Source of the DNA: Bacteroidaceae bacterium
Lineage (GTDB): Bacteria; Bacteroidota; Bacteroidia; Bacteroidales; Bacteroidaceae
Length of the DNA stretch: 64,000 nucleotides
Assembly: GCA_024401095.1 (NCBI GenBank)
Contig: JAKSLR010000016.1
Coordinates: forward strand, 1 to 64,000
Direction of reading: 5' to 3'
The translations under genes and the position numbers were made by a program. This document shows positions 17,785 through 26,997 of this stretch, piece by piece; positions within the stretch are counted from its first letter, which is position 1; every line of letters begins with the position of its first letter. The notes beneath the pieces were generated by a model. That model did no database searches, was not told where the DNA came from, and saw only the letters and a program-made list of their open reading frames with translations.

Positions 17785-19275
17785 ATGGCAAAATTACAAT
17801 CTCTTGTAAAAGATACGGCAATCTACGGATTAAGCAGTATCGTTGGAAGATTTCTTAATTATCTTTTGGTTCCACTGTATACCAGTCAGTTGAGTGCAGC
17901 ATCGGGTGGCTATGGTATCATCACAAATGTATATGCCTATACTGCCCTTATCCTGGTTTTCCTTACCTTTGGTATGGAAACCACTTTCTTCCGTTTTGCA
18001 AATAAAGAAAACGAAAAACCAATGGAAGTCTACAGTACTACCCTTATTTTTGTAGGTAGTATGTCTCTTCTATTCGCAATAGCAATCTTAGCCTTTATCC
18101 ACCCTATTGCAGGAGTAATGGGATATGCCGATCATCCCGAATATATTGGTATGATGGCTGTAGTCGTTGCTTTTGACGCATTTCAAGCTATTCCATTCGC
18201 CTTCCTGCGTTACCAGAAAAGGCCGATCAAGTTTGCATTTTTGAAGCTGCTGTTCATTGCCATGAATATTCTGCTGAATCTATGCTACTTCCTCTGGTTC
18301 CCTGCATTGTATAAAAGCTACCCAGAAATCATGGGCCATATTTACAACCCGGGCGTTGGGGTAGGTTATGCTTTTGCCATCAACCTTTTGTGCACAGCCA
18401 GCATTACCGTCTGGTTTGGTCCTGAACTTACTGGATTCAAGTATAAATTCAACAAGGAACTCTTCAAGAGCATGCTCAAATACAGCTGGCCATTGGTAAT
18501 CTTAGGCCTGGCAGGCATATTGAACCAGACAGCAGATAAGATGTTGTTCCCTTTCCTTAGTGGTGTAGACGGCAAACAGCAACTTGGAATCTATGGAGCG
18601 GCCAGCAAGATAGCCATGATCATGGCTATGATAACCCAAGCTTTCCGCTATGCCTATGAGCCTTTTGTCTTCGGAAGAGCCAAGGATAAGGACGCCAAAG
18701 AGATGTATGCAAGTGCCATGAAGTATTTCCTGATCTTCACCTTGCTGGCTTTCCTATGCGTGGTATTCTATCTGGACATTCTGAAACACATTATTGCACC
18801 CGATTATTGGGAAGGCTTACAAGTTGTACCTATTGTCATGGCTGCAGAAATCATGATGGGTATCTATTTCAACTTGAGTTTCTGGTACAAGCTGATTGAC
18901 GACACCAAGTGGGGAGCTATCTTCTCATTCATCGGGTGTGCAGTTTTGGTTCTCATCAATTATATTTTTGTACCAAAAGTAGGCTACATCGCTTGTGCAT
19001 GGGGTGGTTTTGCCGGATATTTCACCGCCATGACACTATCTTACGTTATCGGCCAGAAGAAGAATCCTATTCATTACGATATGAAAGGCATGAGCATCTA
19101 TGTACTGATGACTGTCTTGCTCTTTGCTATCAGCCAAAACCTTCCACACGATTGGAACATGTGGGTGAAAATGGGATTCAACACACTTTTACTGATGATA
19201 TTCATTGCCTATGTAGTCAAGTACGACTTTCCTTTAAGCCAGCTACCTGTAGTTGGAAAATTCTTTAGAAAATGA
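17785..19275 (+). CDS. Polysaccharide/lipid flippase, MOP superfamily (496 aa)
   Basis: A polytopic inner-membrane protein with about 12-14 hydrophobic segments and the N-terminal signature LVKDTAIYGLSSIVGRFLNYLLVPLYTSQL, typical of Wzx-like/oligosaccharide flippases. It probably moves a lipid-linked glycan across the inner membrane. No glycan biosynthesis genes are adjacent, so it is not part of a capsule locus here. Its stop overlaps the start of the S46 peptidase gene (ATGA at 19272-19275). Confidence 0.87.
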   Translation: MAKLQSLVKDTAIYGLSSIVGRFLNYLLVPLYTSQLSAASGGYGIITNVYAYTALILVFLTFGMETTFFRFANKENEKPMEVYSTTLIFVGSMSLLFAIAILAFIHPIAGVMGYADHPEYIGMMAVVVAFDAFQAIPFAFLRYQKRPIKFAFLKLLFIAMNILLNLCYFLWFPALYKSYPEIMGHIYNPGVGVGYAFAINLLCTASITVWFGPELTGFKYKFNKELFKSMLKYSWPLVILGLAGILNQTADKMLFPFLSGVDGKQQLGIYGAASKIAMIMAMITQAFRYAYEPFVFGRAKDKDAKEMYASAMKYFLIFTLLAFLCVVFYLDILKHIIAPDYWEGLQVVPIVMAAEIMMGIYFNLSFWYKLIDDTKWGAIFSFIGCAVLVLINYIFVPKVGYIACAWGGFAGYFTAMTLSYVIGQKKNPIHYDMKGMSIYVLMTVLLFAISQNLPHDWNMWVKMGFNTLLLMIFIAYVVKYDFPLSQLPVVGKFFRK

Positions 19276-21413
19276 AAAAGTTCTTCACCTTATTAATATT
19301 TATAATATGTCTGGCTCCTGCCAAGGCAGATGAAGGCATGTGGATGCTAAGCCATCTGAGTGCAGAAACCATTAAGCAAATGCAAGCCTTAGGATTGAAA
19401 CTTACCCCAAGCCAGCTCTATAACCCAAACGGAAAATCGTTAAAAGATGCAGTTGTTAGTTTTGGAGGTTTCTGCACAGGTGTTGTGGTAAGTCCCGATG
19501 GATTGGTTTTTACTAACCACCACTGCGGTTTTGAAAGTATTCAGCAACATTCAACCACAGAACACGATTACCTGAAAAACGGTTTTGTGGCTAAGACACG
19601 CCAAGAAGAGAGACCCAACCCCGATTTATTTGTCAGTTTCCTCCTCCGAACAGAAAATGTAACAAACCGGGTGCTAAGTGCAATACCTGCAAATGCCGAT
19701 GAACTGAAACGAGAAGAAGTGGTAGATTCCGTCTGCACACTCATCCAGAATGAGGTTTTGGAAGCTGATTCTACACTCAGCCCCATCGTAACACCTTATT
19801 TTGCAGGAAACGAATACTACCTGTCTATTTACAGAGACTACCACGATGTCCGTTTAGTATTTGCTCCCCCATCAAGCGTGGGTAAATTTGGAGGAGATAC
19901 AGACAACTGGGAATGGCCTCGACATACTGGTGATTTTAGCGTCTTCCGCATTTATGCAGACAAAGACAATATGCCAGCAACCTATAGTGAAGACAACGTA
20001 CCCTACCATGCCACTTCCTATGCACCCATTTCTCTAAAAGGATACGAAGAAGGCAGCTTTAGCATGACCATCGGGTATCCGGGAGAAACTAACCGATATC
20101 TTTCCAGCTATGGCATTCGTGAACGAATGGAGGGATGGAATGCAGCCATGATTCAAGTACGTGGCGTCAAACAGGATGTCTGGAAAAAACACATGGCAAA
20201 AGATCAGGCCATACGCATCAAATACGATTCCAAATACTCAGAAAGTTCCAACTACTGGAAAAACTCCCAAGGTATGAATGAAAGCATCGAAAAACTTCAT
20301 GTCCTGGACCAGAAACGTGCATTGGAAAATAAACTCAACGAATGGATTAAGCAAAAACCTGAAATCCGTGCAAAATATACGAACGTCATCTCCAATCTCG
20401 AAAAAGCTTATTCTGACAGAAAAGAAAACGTGCGCATTTTCTATTACCTGGTAGAAAGTTTTGCTTCCAGTTCTGACCTGATGCAAATAGCACTCCAGCT
20501 CATGCAAACCGACTTCTCTGGTAACGAAGAAGAAGGGCTAGCTGCCTTTAATAAAATCATGAACGGCTACAAGGACATAGACCTAACCGTTGATAAAGAA
20601 GTGTTAATTGCCATGCTCAAGAACTATAAGGAACAGATGAAAGGTGTGAAAAATGCCCTACCAGACACCTATGCTCAGATAGATTCTTTATATGGAGGCG
20701 ACATTCAGAAATACTGTGACGACGTTTATGCCAAGACAGCATTTACCAGTGAAGAAAAGCTTTTGGAACTACTAAAGACGGGTGATGTACAAGCCATAAA
20801 TGCAGACCCTATAGCCAGCATAACTATGGATGTATTCGTGAAAATGATGGAGATACGCATGGATTCACGAGATCAAAGCATCTTAATAGAAGAAAACGAG
20901 CGACTGTTGAATGCGGCTGTGAGAGAAATGGACATGAGCCAAGCCTTCTACAGCGACGCAAATAGCACCATGCGAATGAGCTTCGGTACCGTTAAAGGTT
21001 ACACCATGGCCAATGGTCAGAATTCCGGCATCTACTGCGACACCCACGGTTTGCTGGCAAAAGCAGCATTACAAAACCAAAACAAAGATTATCTTCTGGA
21101 AGATGACCTTATAGAACGGTTCAAGAACCAGAAATTTGGTAAATACGCGGACAAGAAAAGCAAGAAAATGCAACTCTGTTTCCTAAGCACGAATGACATT
21201 ACAGGAGGGAACTCTGGAAGTCCTGTTTTTGATGGTGAAGGAAAACTTATCGGTTTAGCCTTCGACGGGAACTGGGAAGCCATGAGTAGTGATATTGCAT
21301 TCGACGCAGAATTGACCCGTTGTATCAGTGTTGACATTCGCTATGTGCTATACATGATAGATAAATGGGGAGCTGCAGGAAACCTGATGAAAGAACTGAC
21401 CTTGCAGAAATAA
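19272..21413 (+). CDS. S46 family dipeptidyl-peptidase, DPP7-like (713 aa)
   Basis: A periplasmic serine exopeptidase that removes N-terminal dipeptides. Signal peptide MKKFFTLLIFIICLAPAKA; the mature protein begins DEGMWML as in the family. The catalytic His lies in TNHHCG (His83/84), the Asp in the GGDTDNWEWPRHTGDF block, and the nucleophile is Ser648 in GGNSGSPVF. Gly666 (in LAFDGNWEAM) sits where acidic-specific DPP11 has Arg, 18 residues after the Ser, so DPP7-like preference for hydrophobic P1 residues is inferred. It is the last gene of the long parE-ruvB run and precedes the SusC/SusD pair. Confidence 0.93.
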   Translation: MKKFFTLLIFIICLAPAKADEGMWMLSHLSAETIKQMQALGLKLTPSQLYNPNGKSLKDAVVSFGGFCTGVVVSPDGLVFTNHHCGFESIQQHSTTEHDYLKNGFVAKTRQEERPNPDLFVSFLLRTENVTNRVLSAIPANADELKREEVVDSVCTLIQNEVLEADSTLSPIVTPYFAGNEYYLSIYRDYHDVRLVFAPPSSVGKFGGDTDNWEWPRHTGDFSVFRIYADKDNMPATYSEDNVPYHATSYAPISLKGYEEGSFSMTIGYPGETNRYLSSYGIRERMEGWNAAMIQVRGVKQDVWKKHMAKDQAIRIKYDSKYSESSNYWKNSQGMNESIEKLHVLDQKRALENKLNEWIKQKPEIRAKYTNVISNLEKAYSDRKENVRIFYYLVESFASSSDLMQIALQLMQTDFSGNEEEGLAAFNKIMNGYKDIDLTVDKEVLIAMLKNYKEQMKGVKNALPDTYAQIDSLYGGDIQKYCDDVYAKTAFTSEEKLLELLKTGDVQAINADPIASITMDVFVKMMEIRMDSRDQSILIEENERLLNAAVREMDMSQAFYSDANSTMRMSFGTVKGYTMANGQNSGIYCDTHGLLAKAALQNQNKDYLLEDDLIERFKNQKFGKYADKKSKKMQLCFLSTNDITGGNSGSPVFDGEGKLIGLAFDGNWEAMSSDIAFDAELTRCISVDIRYVLYMIDKWGAAGNLMKELTLQK

Positions 21414-21556
21414 AAAAAGATGTATTGTAAACACATGTTGACAACGTTTGCATAATACTTTTTCAAAAAAAAGTGTACACTATTTTGCAATACTCCCCGA
21501 AAAACGTAAGAAAACACGAAAAATTTTCGGATTAGGTTTAAATTTTCACATCATTT

Positions 21557-21589
21557 TTTGTGTTTTTTTAAATATATGTGCTAGATTTG
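21557..21589 (+). promoter_or_regulatory. Promoter of the susC/susD pair
   Basis: TTTG at 21557-21560, a 21-nt spacer, then TAGATTTG at 21582-21589: both consensus elements are present. It leaves an untranslated leader of a little over 110 nt before the ATG at 21708. Confidence 0.8.
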
Positions 21590-21617
21590 CAAAGCCAATT
21601 GTGCAAAATAGGGTGAA

Positions 21618-21640
21618 TTGTGCTCGTGCCGGGAGCACAA
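21618..21640 (+). promoter_or_regulatory. Hairpin in the susC leader
   Basis: TTGTGCTC (21618-21625) pairs perfectly with GAGCACAA (21633-21640) across a 7-nt loop. It lies about 25-45 nt into the predicted leader and is followed by A-rich rather than T-rich sequence. It is more likely a stability or regulatory element than a terminator. Confidence 0.5.
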
Positions 21641-21707
21641 AATCTCTACAAATTGGTTAAAAAAATATTGAAAAAACTATTTTATAACCTTAAAATAAAA
21701 TAATTGT

Positions 21708-24700
21708 ATGAGAACAAAAAACCAATTTAGACGTCTTTGGGCTTTCGTGTCCTTCTTCGTCTTGTCTGTTGCAATGGCAGTAGCTGCTACCATGGCAACT
21801 GTGGAAGGTCAAGTAGTTGACCAAACTGGTGAGCCTATTATCGGTGCATCTGTACTGGTAAAGGGTACAACCAACGGTACCATCACCGATTTTGATGGTA
21901 ATTTCGTTATTCAGAACGTAGACAACAATGCTACTCTGATTGTTTCTTACGTTGGTTACATCACTCAGGAGGTGAAGGTTACTCGCGGCAAGATGAAAAT
22001 CGTGCTGAAAGAGGATTCTAAGACTCTGGAAGAGCTGGTTGTAACAGGTTACGCAACCCAGGCAAAGAAGGACATTACCGGTTCTGTTGCCGTAGTATCT
22101 CGCGATGCGTTGACCGAGGTTCCTGTAGCAACTTTCGCTGAGGCACTTCAGGGTAAGGCATCAGGTGTTACCATCAACAACTCAGGTGGTCCTGCAGGTC
22201 AGACCACAATCCGTGTACGTGGTGTCGGTTCTGTAAACGGTTCTGACCCATTGATCATCGTGGACGGTGTACAGGGTATCGATATCAACTCTGTAAATCC
22301 TAACGATATCGAGTCTCTCCAGGTACTGAAGGATGCTGCTGCAACTGCTATTTACGGTGCCCGTGCTGCTAACGGTGTCATCATCGTTACTACCAAGCAG
22401 GGTAACAAGGAGTCTAAGGTTCGCGTGAACTACTCTGGTTACATTTCAGCTTCTACCATGGCTAACGACGGTTTCCACATGCTGGGTGCATGGGATCACA
22501 TGCAGGCTCTGAAGACCGCTAACGAGAATTCCATGAAGTATCGTGGTGCTCAGGATAACGGCCAGCATGGTGAAATGCCTTACCTGATCAACCCTGGTTT
22601 CTCTTTGAATGACGCAGTATCATATGCAAATGAGCATGGTGGTAGCGTTTCTGCTGGCGACCGCAGATCTCTGCTTGACTGGTATACCAAGAACTCTGGT
22701 ACTGGTGCTAATGCATACGCACTTTCTTCTTACTACTACATCCTGGATGTACTGGGTGGTACTGAGGAAGAGGCTCGTCGCGGTACTGACTGGTTCGACG
22801 TTGCTACCCAGACCGGTATCACTCACAACCATGAGCTCTCTCTGCAGGGCGGTACTGACAAGGGTATGTACGCTGTTTCTTTGGGTTACACCAGCCGTGA
22901 GGGTACCTTGAAGGGTTCTTCTTTCGAGCGTTACAACATGCGTATGAACTCTACCTACAACCCAACCAAGCACTTCACCGTTGGTTTGAATTCTACCATG
23001 GCATTGATGAACTTCACTGGTGAGCGTGGTTCTATGGCTGATACTTCTGTATTCGGTCAGACTTACACCGCTGGTTCTCTGGTTCCTATGTATAACCTGA
23101 GCGGTACTTTTGCAGGTTCTCGTGGTGGTTATGCACGTGACAACACTGCTCTGGCTTCTGTATTGAACGCTGAGGGTGACTGGAACCGCAACTTCCGCAT
23201 GAACACTGCATTCTTCGCAGAAATCAAGGATCCTTGGGTAAAGGGCCTGACTCTCCGCTCTCAGTTCGCAGTGTCTTTGAACGGCGGTTGGAGCCGTAAC
23301 TTCTCTGAAAGAAGTGAGGACTGGAACAAGGAAGGTACTACTACCAATACTTTGAGTGAGTCTGCTAACTGGTCATTCAACTGGCAGTGGACCAACACCG
23401 TACAGTACAAGACCCGTCTTGCTGACCACCACGACATTACTGCAATGTTGGGTATGGAGGCTCTGAAGAACGGTCTCGGTCACAACTTGAGCGGTTCTCG
23501 TTCTGACTATGATTTCCCTAACGCTGAAATCACCTGGACCCTGAACAACGGTTCTGTAAAGTCTACCAGCTTGTCAGGTTCACGTAACGGTATCTACACC
23601 ATGTTCGGTTACTTCGGCCGTGTTGACTATTCTTACGATGGCAAGTACCTGGTAACAGCAACCCTGCGTCGTGATGCTTCTTCTCGATTCGGTGCTGCAA
23701 ACCGTTGGGGTACCTTCCCATCAGTTTCTCTGGGTTGGCGTATGTCTGACGAGGCATTCCTGGCTAAGGCTCACGAGACCTGGTTGGATGACTTGAAGCT
23801 CCGTGCCGGTTACGGTACTACCGGTAACTCTAACATCGCTAACTACAACTTCGCATACCAGTATGGTACCAGCCCATCTTACAGCTACGCTCTTGATGGT
23901 TCAAACATGACTGCAGGTTACGTTCAGACCGCTATGGGTGAGAACACTACTAAGTGGGAGACCGTGAAGATGGCTAACGTCGGTGTTGACTTGACCGCTC
24001 TGAACAACAAGCTGACTGCAAACGTTGACTTCTATGTAAAGACTACTTCTGACATGTTGCTGCGTGCAGCTTATACCTCTATGGCAGGTTCTGCTACCAA
24101 GCCATCTGTAAACATCGGTTCCATGAAGAACACCGGTATCGATATTACCTTGGGTTGGAGAGACAAGATCGGTAAGGTAGGCTACAACATCAGCGCAACT
24201 GCTTCTTGGTACAAGAATGAGGTAACTGAGCTGGGTGGTGCTGACCTGTTCGACGGTGATAACCGTGTCGGTGAGCAGTCACAGAGAACTACTGTAGGCC
24301 AGCCTATCGGTATGTTCTTCGGTTATGTAGTTGACGGTATCTACCAGAGCCCTGAGGACGTTGTAAAGTACGGCGTTGTTCCTATGGGTGCTGCTGACCT
24401 CCAGTCTGCTTCTGCTACAAGCGTCGGTAACTACAAGTATAAGGATGTAAACGGTGACGGCAAGATCAACTCTGACGACCGTACATTCATCGGTAACCCT
24501 CACCCAGACTTGACCGGTGGTATCAACATCAGCCTGACTTACAAGAACTGGGATTTGGGCGCTTACATGTACTACACTCTGGGTAATGATTTGATCAAGG
24601 CATTCGAGGCTCACACATTGTGGGGTATGCTGGGTAATGCTTACTCTTACGACCGTCTGAACCGTGCATGGTCTAACGAGAACCCAACCGGTGACCTGCC

Positions 24701-25004
24701 ATTGTTCGTTGGTACTGAGGCTGGTACAAACACCCAGTTCAACAGCAACTACGTAGAGGATGGTTCTTACCTGCGTATGCAGACCCTGACTCTGGGTTAC
24801 ACCTTGCCAAAGGCTATCACCAAGAAGCTGACCATGAACAAGATCCGTCTGTATGCTCAGCTGGGTAACGTATTCACCCTGACCAAGTACTCTGGTCTGG
24901 ATCCTGAGGTTGCTTCATTCGGTAACGACCGTCGTATGGGTACCGACTACGGAAACTACGGTGTACCTCACCAGTATCTGTTCGGTGTAAACGTTGACTT
25001 CTAA
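21708..25004 (+). CDS. SusC/RagA-family TonB-linked outer-membrane transporter (1098 aa)
   Basis: A TonB-dependent nutrient importer. It has a signal peptide, then a carboxypeptidase-like beta-sandwich domain (about 30-105: VEGQVVDQTGEPIIGASVLV, TDFDGNF) and a plug domain with the SusC signatures VDGVQGIDINSVNPNDIES and KDAAATAIYGARAANGVIIV. A long beta-barrel ends in VNVDF with a terminal aromatic. The codon choice is strikingly uniform (GGT, GCT, AAC, TAC, CGT), unlike the neighbouring genes, which suggests very high expression. No glycoside hydrolase, sulfatase or sensor lies beside the pair, so the substrate is not a classical PUL glycan by context; peptides are possible. Confidence 0.97.
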   Translation: MRTKNQFRRLWAFVSFFVLSVAMAVAATMATVEGQVVDQTGEPIIGASVLVKGTTNGTITDFDGNFVIQNVDNNATLIVSYVGYITQEVKVTRGKMKIVLKEDSKTLEELVVTGYATQAKKDITGSVAVVSRDALTEVPVATFAEALQGKASGVTINNSGGPAGQTTIRVRGVGSVNGSDPLIIVDGVQGIDINSVNPNDIESLQVLKDAAATAIYGARAANGVIIVTTKQGNKESKVRVNYSGYISASTMANDGFHMLGAWDHMQALKTANENSMKYRGAQDNGQHGEMPYLINPGFSLNDAVSYANEHGGSVSAGDRRSLLDWYTKNSGTGANAYALSSYYYILDVLGGTEEEARRGTDWFDVATQTGITHNHELSLQGGTDKGMYAVSLGYTSREGTLKGSSFERYNMRMNSTYNPTKHFTVGLNSTMALMNFTGERGSMADTSVFGQTYTAGSLVPMYNLSGTFAGSRGGYARDNTALASVLNAEGDWNRNFRMNTAFFAEIKDPWVKGLTLRSQFAVSLNGGWSRNFSERSEDWNKEGTTTNTLSESANWSFNWQWTNTVQYKTRLADHHDITAMLGMEALKNGLGHNLSGSRSDYDFPNAEITWTLNNGSVKSTSLSGSRNGIYTMFGYFGRVDYSYDGKYLVTATLRRDASSRFGAANRWGTFPSVSLGWRMSDEAFLAKAHETWLDDLKLRAGYGTTGNSNIANYNFAYQYGTSPSYSYALDGSNMTAGYVQTAMGENTTKWETVKMANVGVDLTALNNKLTANVDFYVKTTSDMLLRAAYTSMAGSATKPSVNIGSMKNTGIDITLGWRDKIGKVGYNISATASWYKNEVTELGGADLFDGDNRVGEQSQRTTVGQPIGMFFGYVVDGIYQSPEDVVKYGVVPMGAADLQSASATSVGNYKYKDVNGDGKINSDDRTFIGNPHPDLTGGINISLTYKNWDLGAYMYYTLGNDLIKAFEAHTLWGMLGNAYSYDRLNRAWSNENPTGDLPLFVGTEAGTNTQFNSNYVEDGSYLRMQTLTLGYTLPKAITKKLTMNKIRLYAQLGNVFTLTKYSGLDPEVASFGNDRRMGTDYGNYGVPHQYLFGVNVDF

Positions 25005-25056
25005 TCGTTATACCTTAAATAGAAACCAATTAGAAAACATTTAAAGTAGAACAACT

Positions 25057-26835
25057 ATGAAAAAATCATATATTTATTCTGCACTGTTGGTAGCAGGTAT
25101 GGGTCTGGCTTCTTGTAGCTCAGACTTCCTGGAGCAGAGTCCAGTAGGTGCAGTAAGCCAGAGCACCTTGGCTAATAAGGAAAATCTTGATAAGCTTCTC
25201 TCTGGTTGCTACGCAGCACTGTATGCTCAGGAAGGTCACAACTGGGATATGGGTTTCAGAAGCTTGAGTGGATGGATCTTCGGTGACGTTATCGGTGGTG
25301 ATGCCAACAAGGGTAGTACCGCAGCTGACCAGCCAAATGCTTCTAACCTGGAGCAGTGGGTATTCCTGAGCGATAACTCTTATCTGGATGGAAAGTGGAC
25401 AGCTTCTTACGAGGCAGTAAAGCGTGCAAACGAGGTACTGTTCGTATGCGAAGGCTTTGAGAACAAGGAAGAGGCAAAGGTATTCCAGGCACAGGCTCGT
25501 TTTGTGAAGGGCGTACAGATGTTCGAGGCTATCAAGGTATTCGGTGCACACGTACCATACGTTACTCTGGAGGCATATCTGGTGGGTAATGACCCTGTAG
25601 TATGGAACCACGAGGACGGCAAGTTGATCTATGTATGGGACTTGGTAGCAGAAGACTTGCAGTTTGCTGCTGACAACCTCCCAGAATCTTGGGGTAAGGG
25701 TAACGAAGGCCGCGTGAACAAGTATGCTGCTGAGGCAGTTCTTGCAAAGCTGCGTATGTACCAGTCTTGCTACGGTGACCAGAACAAGAACGGCGGTGCA
25801 AACAAGTGGGCTGAGGCTAAGACTCTGTTGGATGACATCATCAGCCGCGGTAAGACTTCTGAAGGCATCACATTAGGCTTGCATCCAAACTATGCTCAGA
25901 TCTTCTCTATCAACGGTGACGATACCTCTGAGAACGTATTCGACGTAGAGTACAAGATTGAGGGTACTGCATGGCAGACCTGTACCATCAACGGTTCACA
26001 CGCTCCAGCTCCTCAGTTCATCACTGGTGCATGGGGTTTCTACCAGCCATCATACGAACTGACCAACTGCTTCCGTGTTGACGAGAAGGGTCTTCCTATC
26101 ATGAATTCTAACGACTATCCTGCATTGTGTGTTCAGGAAGGAACCACAGCTGTTTCTGATCTGACTGCTGCTGTTGACCCACGTCTGGATATCACCGCTG
26201 GTCGTTTCGAGGTACCATATTACTGGGATGATCCAAAGCAGGGTTGGGGTACTCCAGCAGGTACAGAGCTTGCAACCTACATCCGTGAGGTATCTAACGC
26301 AGGTCTGTTCTTCAACAAGAAGTACAACCCATCTTCAACTGAAGCTGGTGCAATCAACGACTGTCCATTGGCATCTGACAAGAACCTGCACGTAATCCGT
26401 TTCGCAGAGGTTCTCCTGATGCGTGCTGAGGTAGCTATCCACGAAGGTGACTATCCTAAGGCATTGGAATTGATCAATAAGATCCGTAATCGTGCTGCTA
26501 ACCAAGATTGGTGGTTGAAGAACGGTGAGAAGTTCGCTGCTAACTACAAGGTTGCTCCATATCCAGAGGGTACAATGAATGCTTCTAACGCAATGGATAT
26601 CCTGGAGCGTGAGATCCGTCTGGAGCTCGGTATGGAGGGTAACCGCTGGTTCGACCTCTGCCGCTGGGGTAAGGTTAAACCTGCATTGGAGGCATACGGT
26701 AAGAACGAGAACAAGCACCTGGGTGCTTCTAAGTATCCTTCTACCTACAATGCTGACTGGTATTGTCTTCCATTGCCACTGGGTCAGATTCAGGCATCTG
26801 ATGGCCGTTTCATCCAGAACGAAGTTTGGAAGTAA
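25057..26835 (+). CDS. SusD/RagB-family nutrient-binding lipoprotein (592 aa)
   Basis: The surface lid of the SusC transporter. Lipoprotein signal ending GLASC with Cys20, then the SusD start SSDFLEQSPVG. The TPR-containing helical core (KRANEVLFVCEGF, QARFVKGVQMFEAIKVFG) and the C-terminal RagB/SusD block (VIRFAEVLLMRAEVAIHEGD, LEREIRLELGMEGNRWFDL) are complete. It shares the highly biased codon use of susC and is followed by a strong terminator, so susC-susD form a two-gene transcript. Confidence 0.96.
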   Translation: MKKSYIYSALLVAGMGLASCSSDFLEQSPVGAVSQSTLANKENLDKLLSGCYAALYAQEGHNWDMGFRSLSGWIFGDVIGGDANKGSTAADQPNASNLEQWVFLSDNSYLDGKWTASYEAVKRANEVLFVCEGFENKEEAKVFQAQARFVKGVQMFEAIKVFGAHVPYVTLEAYLVGNDPVVWNHEDGKLIYVWDLVAEDLQFAADNLPESWGKGNEGRVNKYAAEAVLAKLRMYQSCYGDQNKNGGANKWAEAKTLLDDIISRGKTSEGITLGLHPNYAQIFSINGDDTSENVFDVEYKIEGTAWQTCTINGSHAPAPQFITGAWGFYQPSYELTNCFRVDEKGLPIMNSNDYPALCVQEGTTAVSDLTAAVDPRLDITAGRFEVPYYWDDPKQGWGTPAGTELATYIREVSNAGLFFNKKYNPSSTEAGAINDCPLASDKNLHVIRFAEVLLMRAEVAIHEGDYPKALELINKIRNRAANQDWWLKNGEKFAANYKVAPYPEGTMNASNAMDILEREIRLELGMEGNRWFDLCRWGKVKPALEAYGKNENKHLGASKYPSTYNADWYCLPLPLGQIQASDGRFIQNEVWK

Positions 26836-26866
26836 TTCCACCTGGATTATTATAATCTGACATAAC

Positions 26867-26906
26867 AAATCGGGCGTAACTTTCTTCGGTTACGCCCGAT
26901 TTCTTT
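26867..26906 (+). terminator. Rho-independent terminator of the susCD transcript
   Basis: A perfect 14-bp stem: AAATCGGGCGTAAC (26867-26880) with its complement at 26889-26902, an 8-nt loop, then TTT-rich sequence. Confidence 0.92.
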
Positions 26907-26965
26907 TATGACATTATAAATCTTTATTTTCTAAGTAATTCAAGAGGTATCCCAAATAATTTCAT

Positions 26966-26973
26966 TACCTTTG
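26966..26973 (+). promoter_or_regulatory. -7 element for the DUF6057 operon
   Basis: TACCTTTG matches TAnnTTTG, 24 nt before the ATG at 26998. It overlaps the in-frame TTG at 26971 that could otherwise be mistaken for a start. Confidence 0.65.
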
Positions 26974-26997
26974 CGCACCGAGAATAAAAAAGATACC

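Noticed and set aside
21436..21455. TTGACA...TTTGCATAAT resembling a sigma-70 promoter upstream of susC
   Set aside because: Bacteroidota primary promoters use TTTG/TAnnTTTG; a full match lies closer to susC at 21557-21589.
21708..26835. Classical polysaccharide-utilisation locus around susC/susD
   Set aside because: No glycoside hydrolase, polysaccharide lyase, sulfatase or sensor-regulator lies next to the pair; the GH3 gene is more than 5 kb away, with its own promoter and on the other strand.
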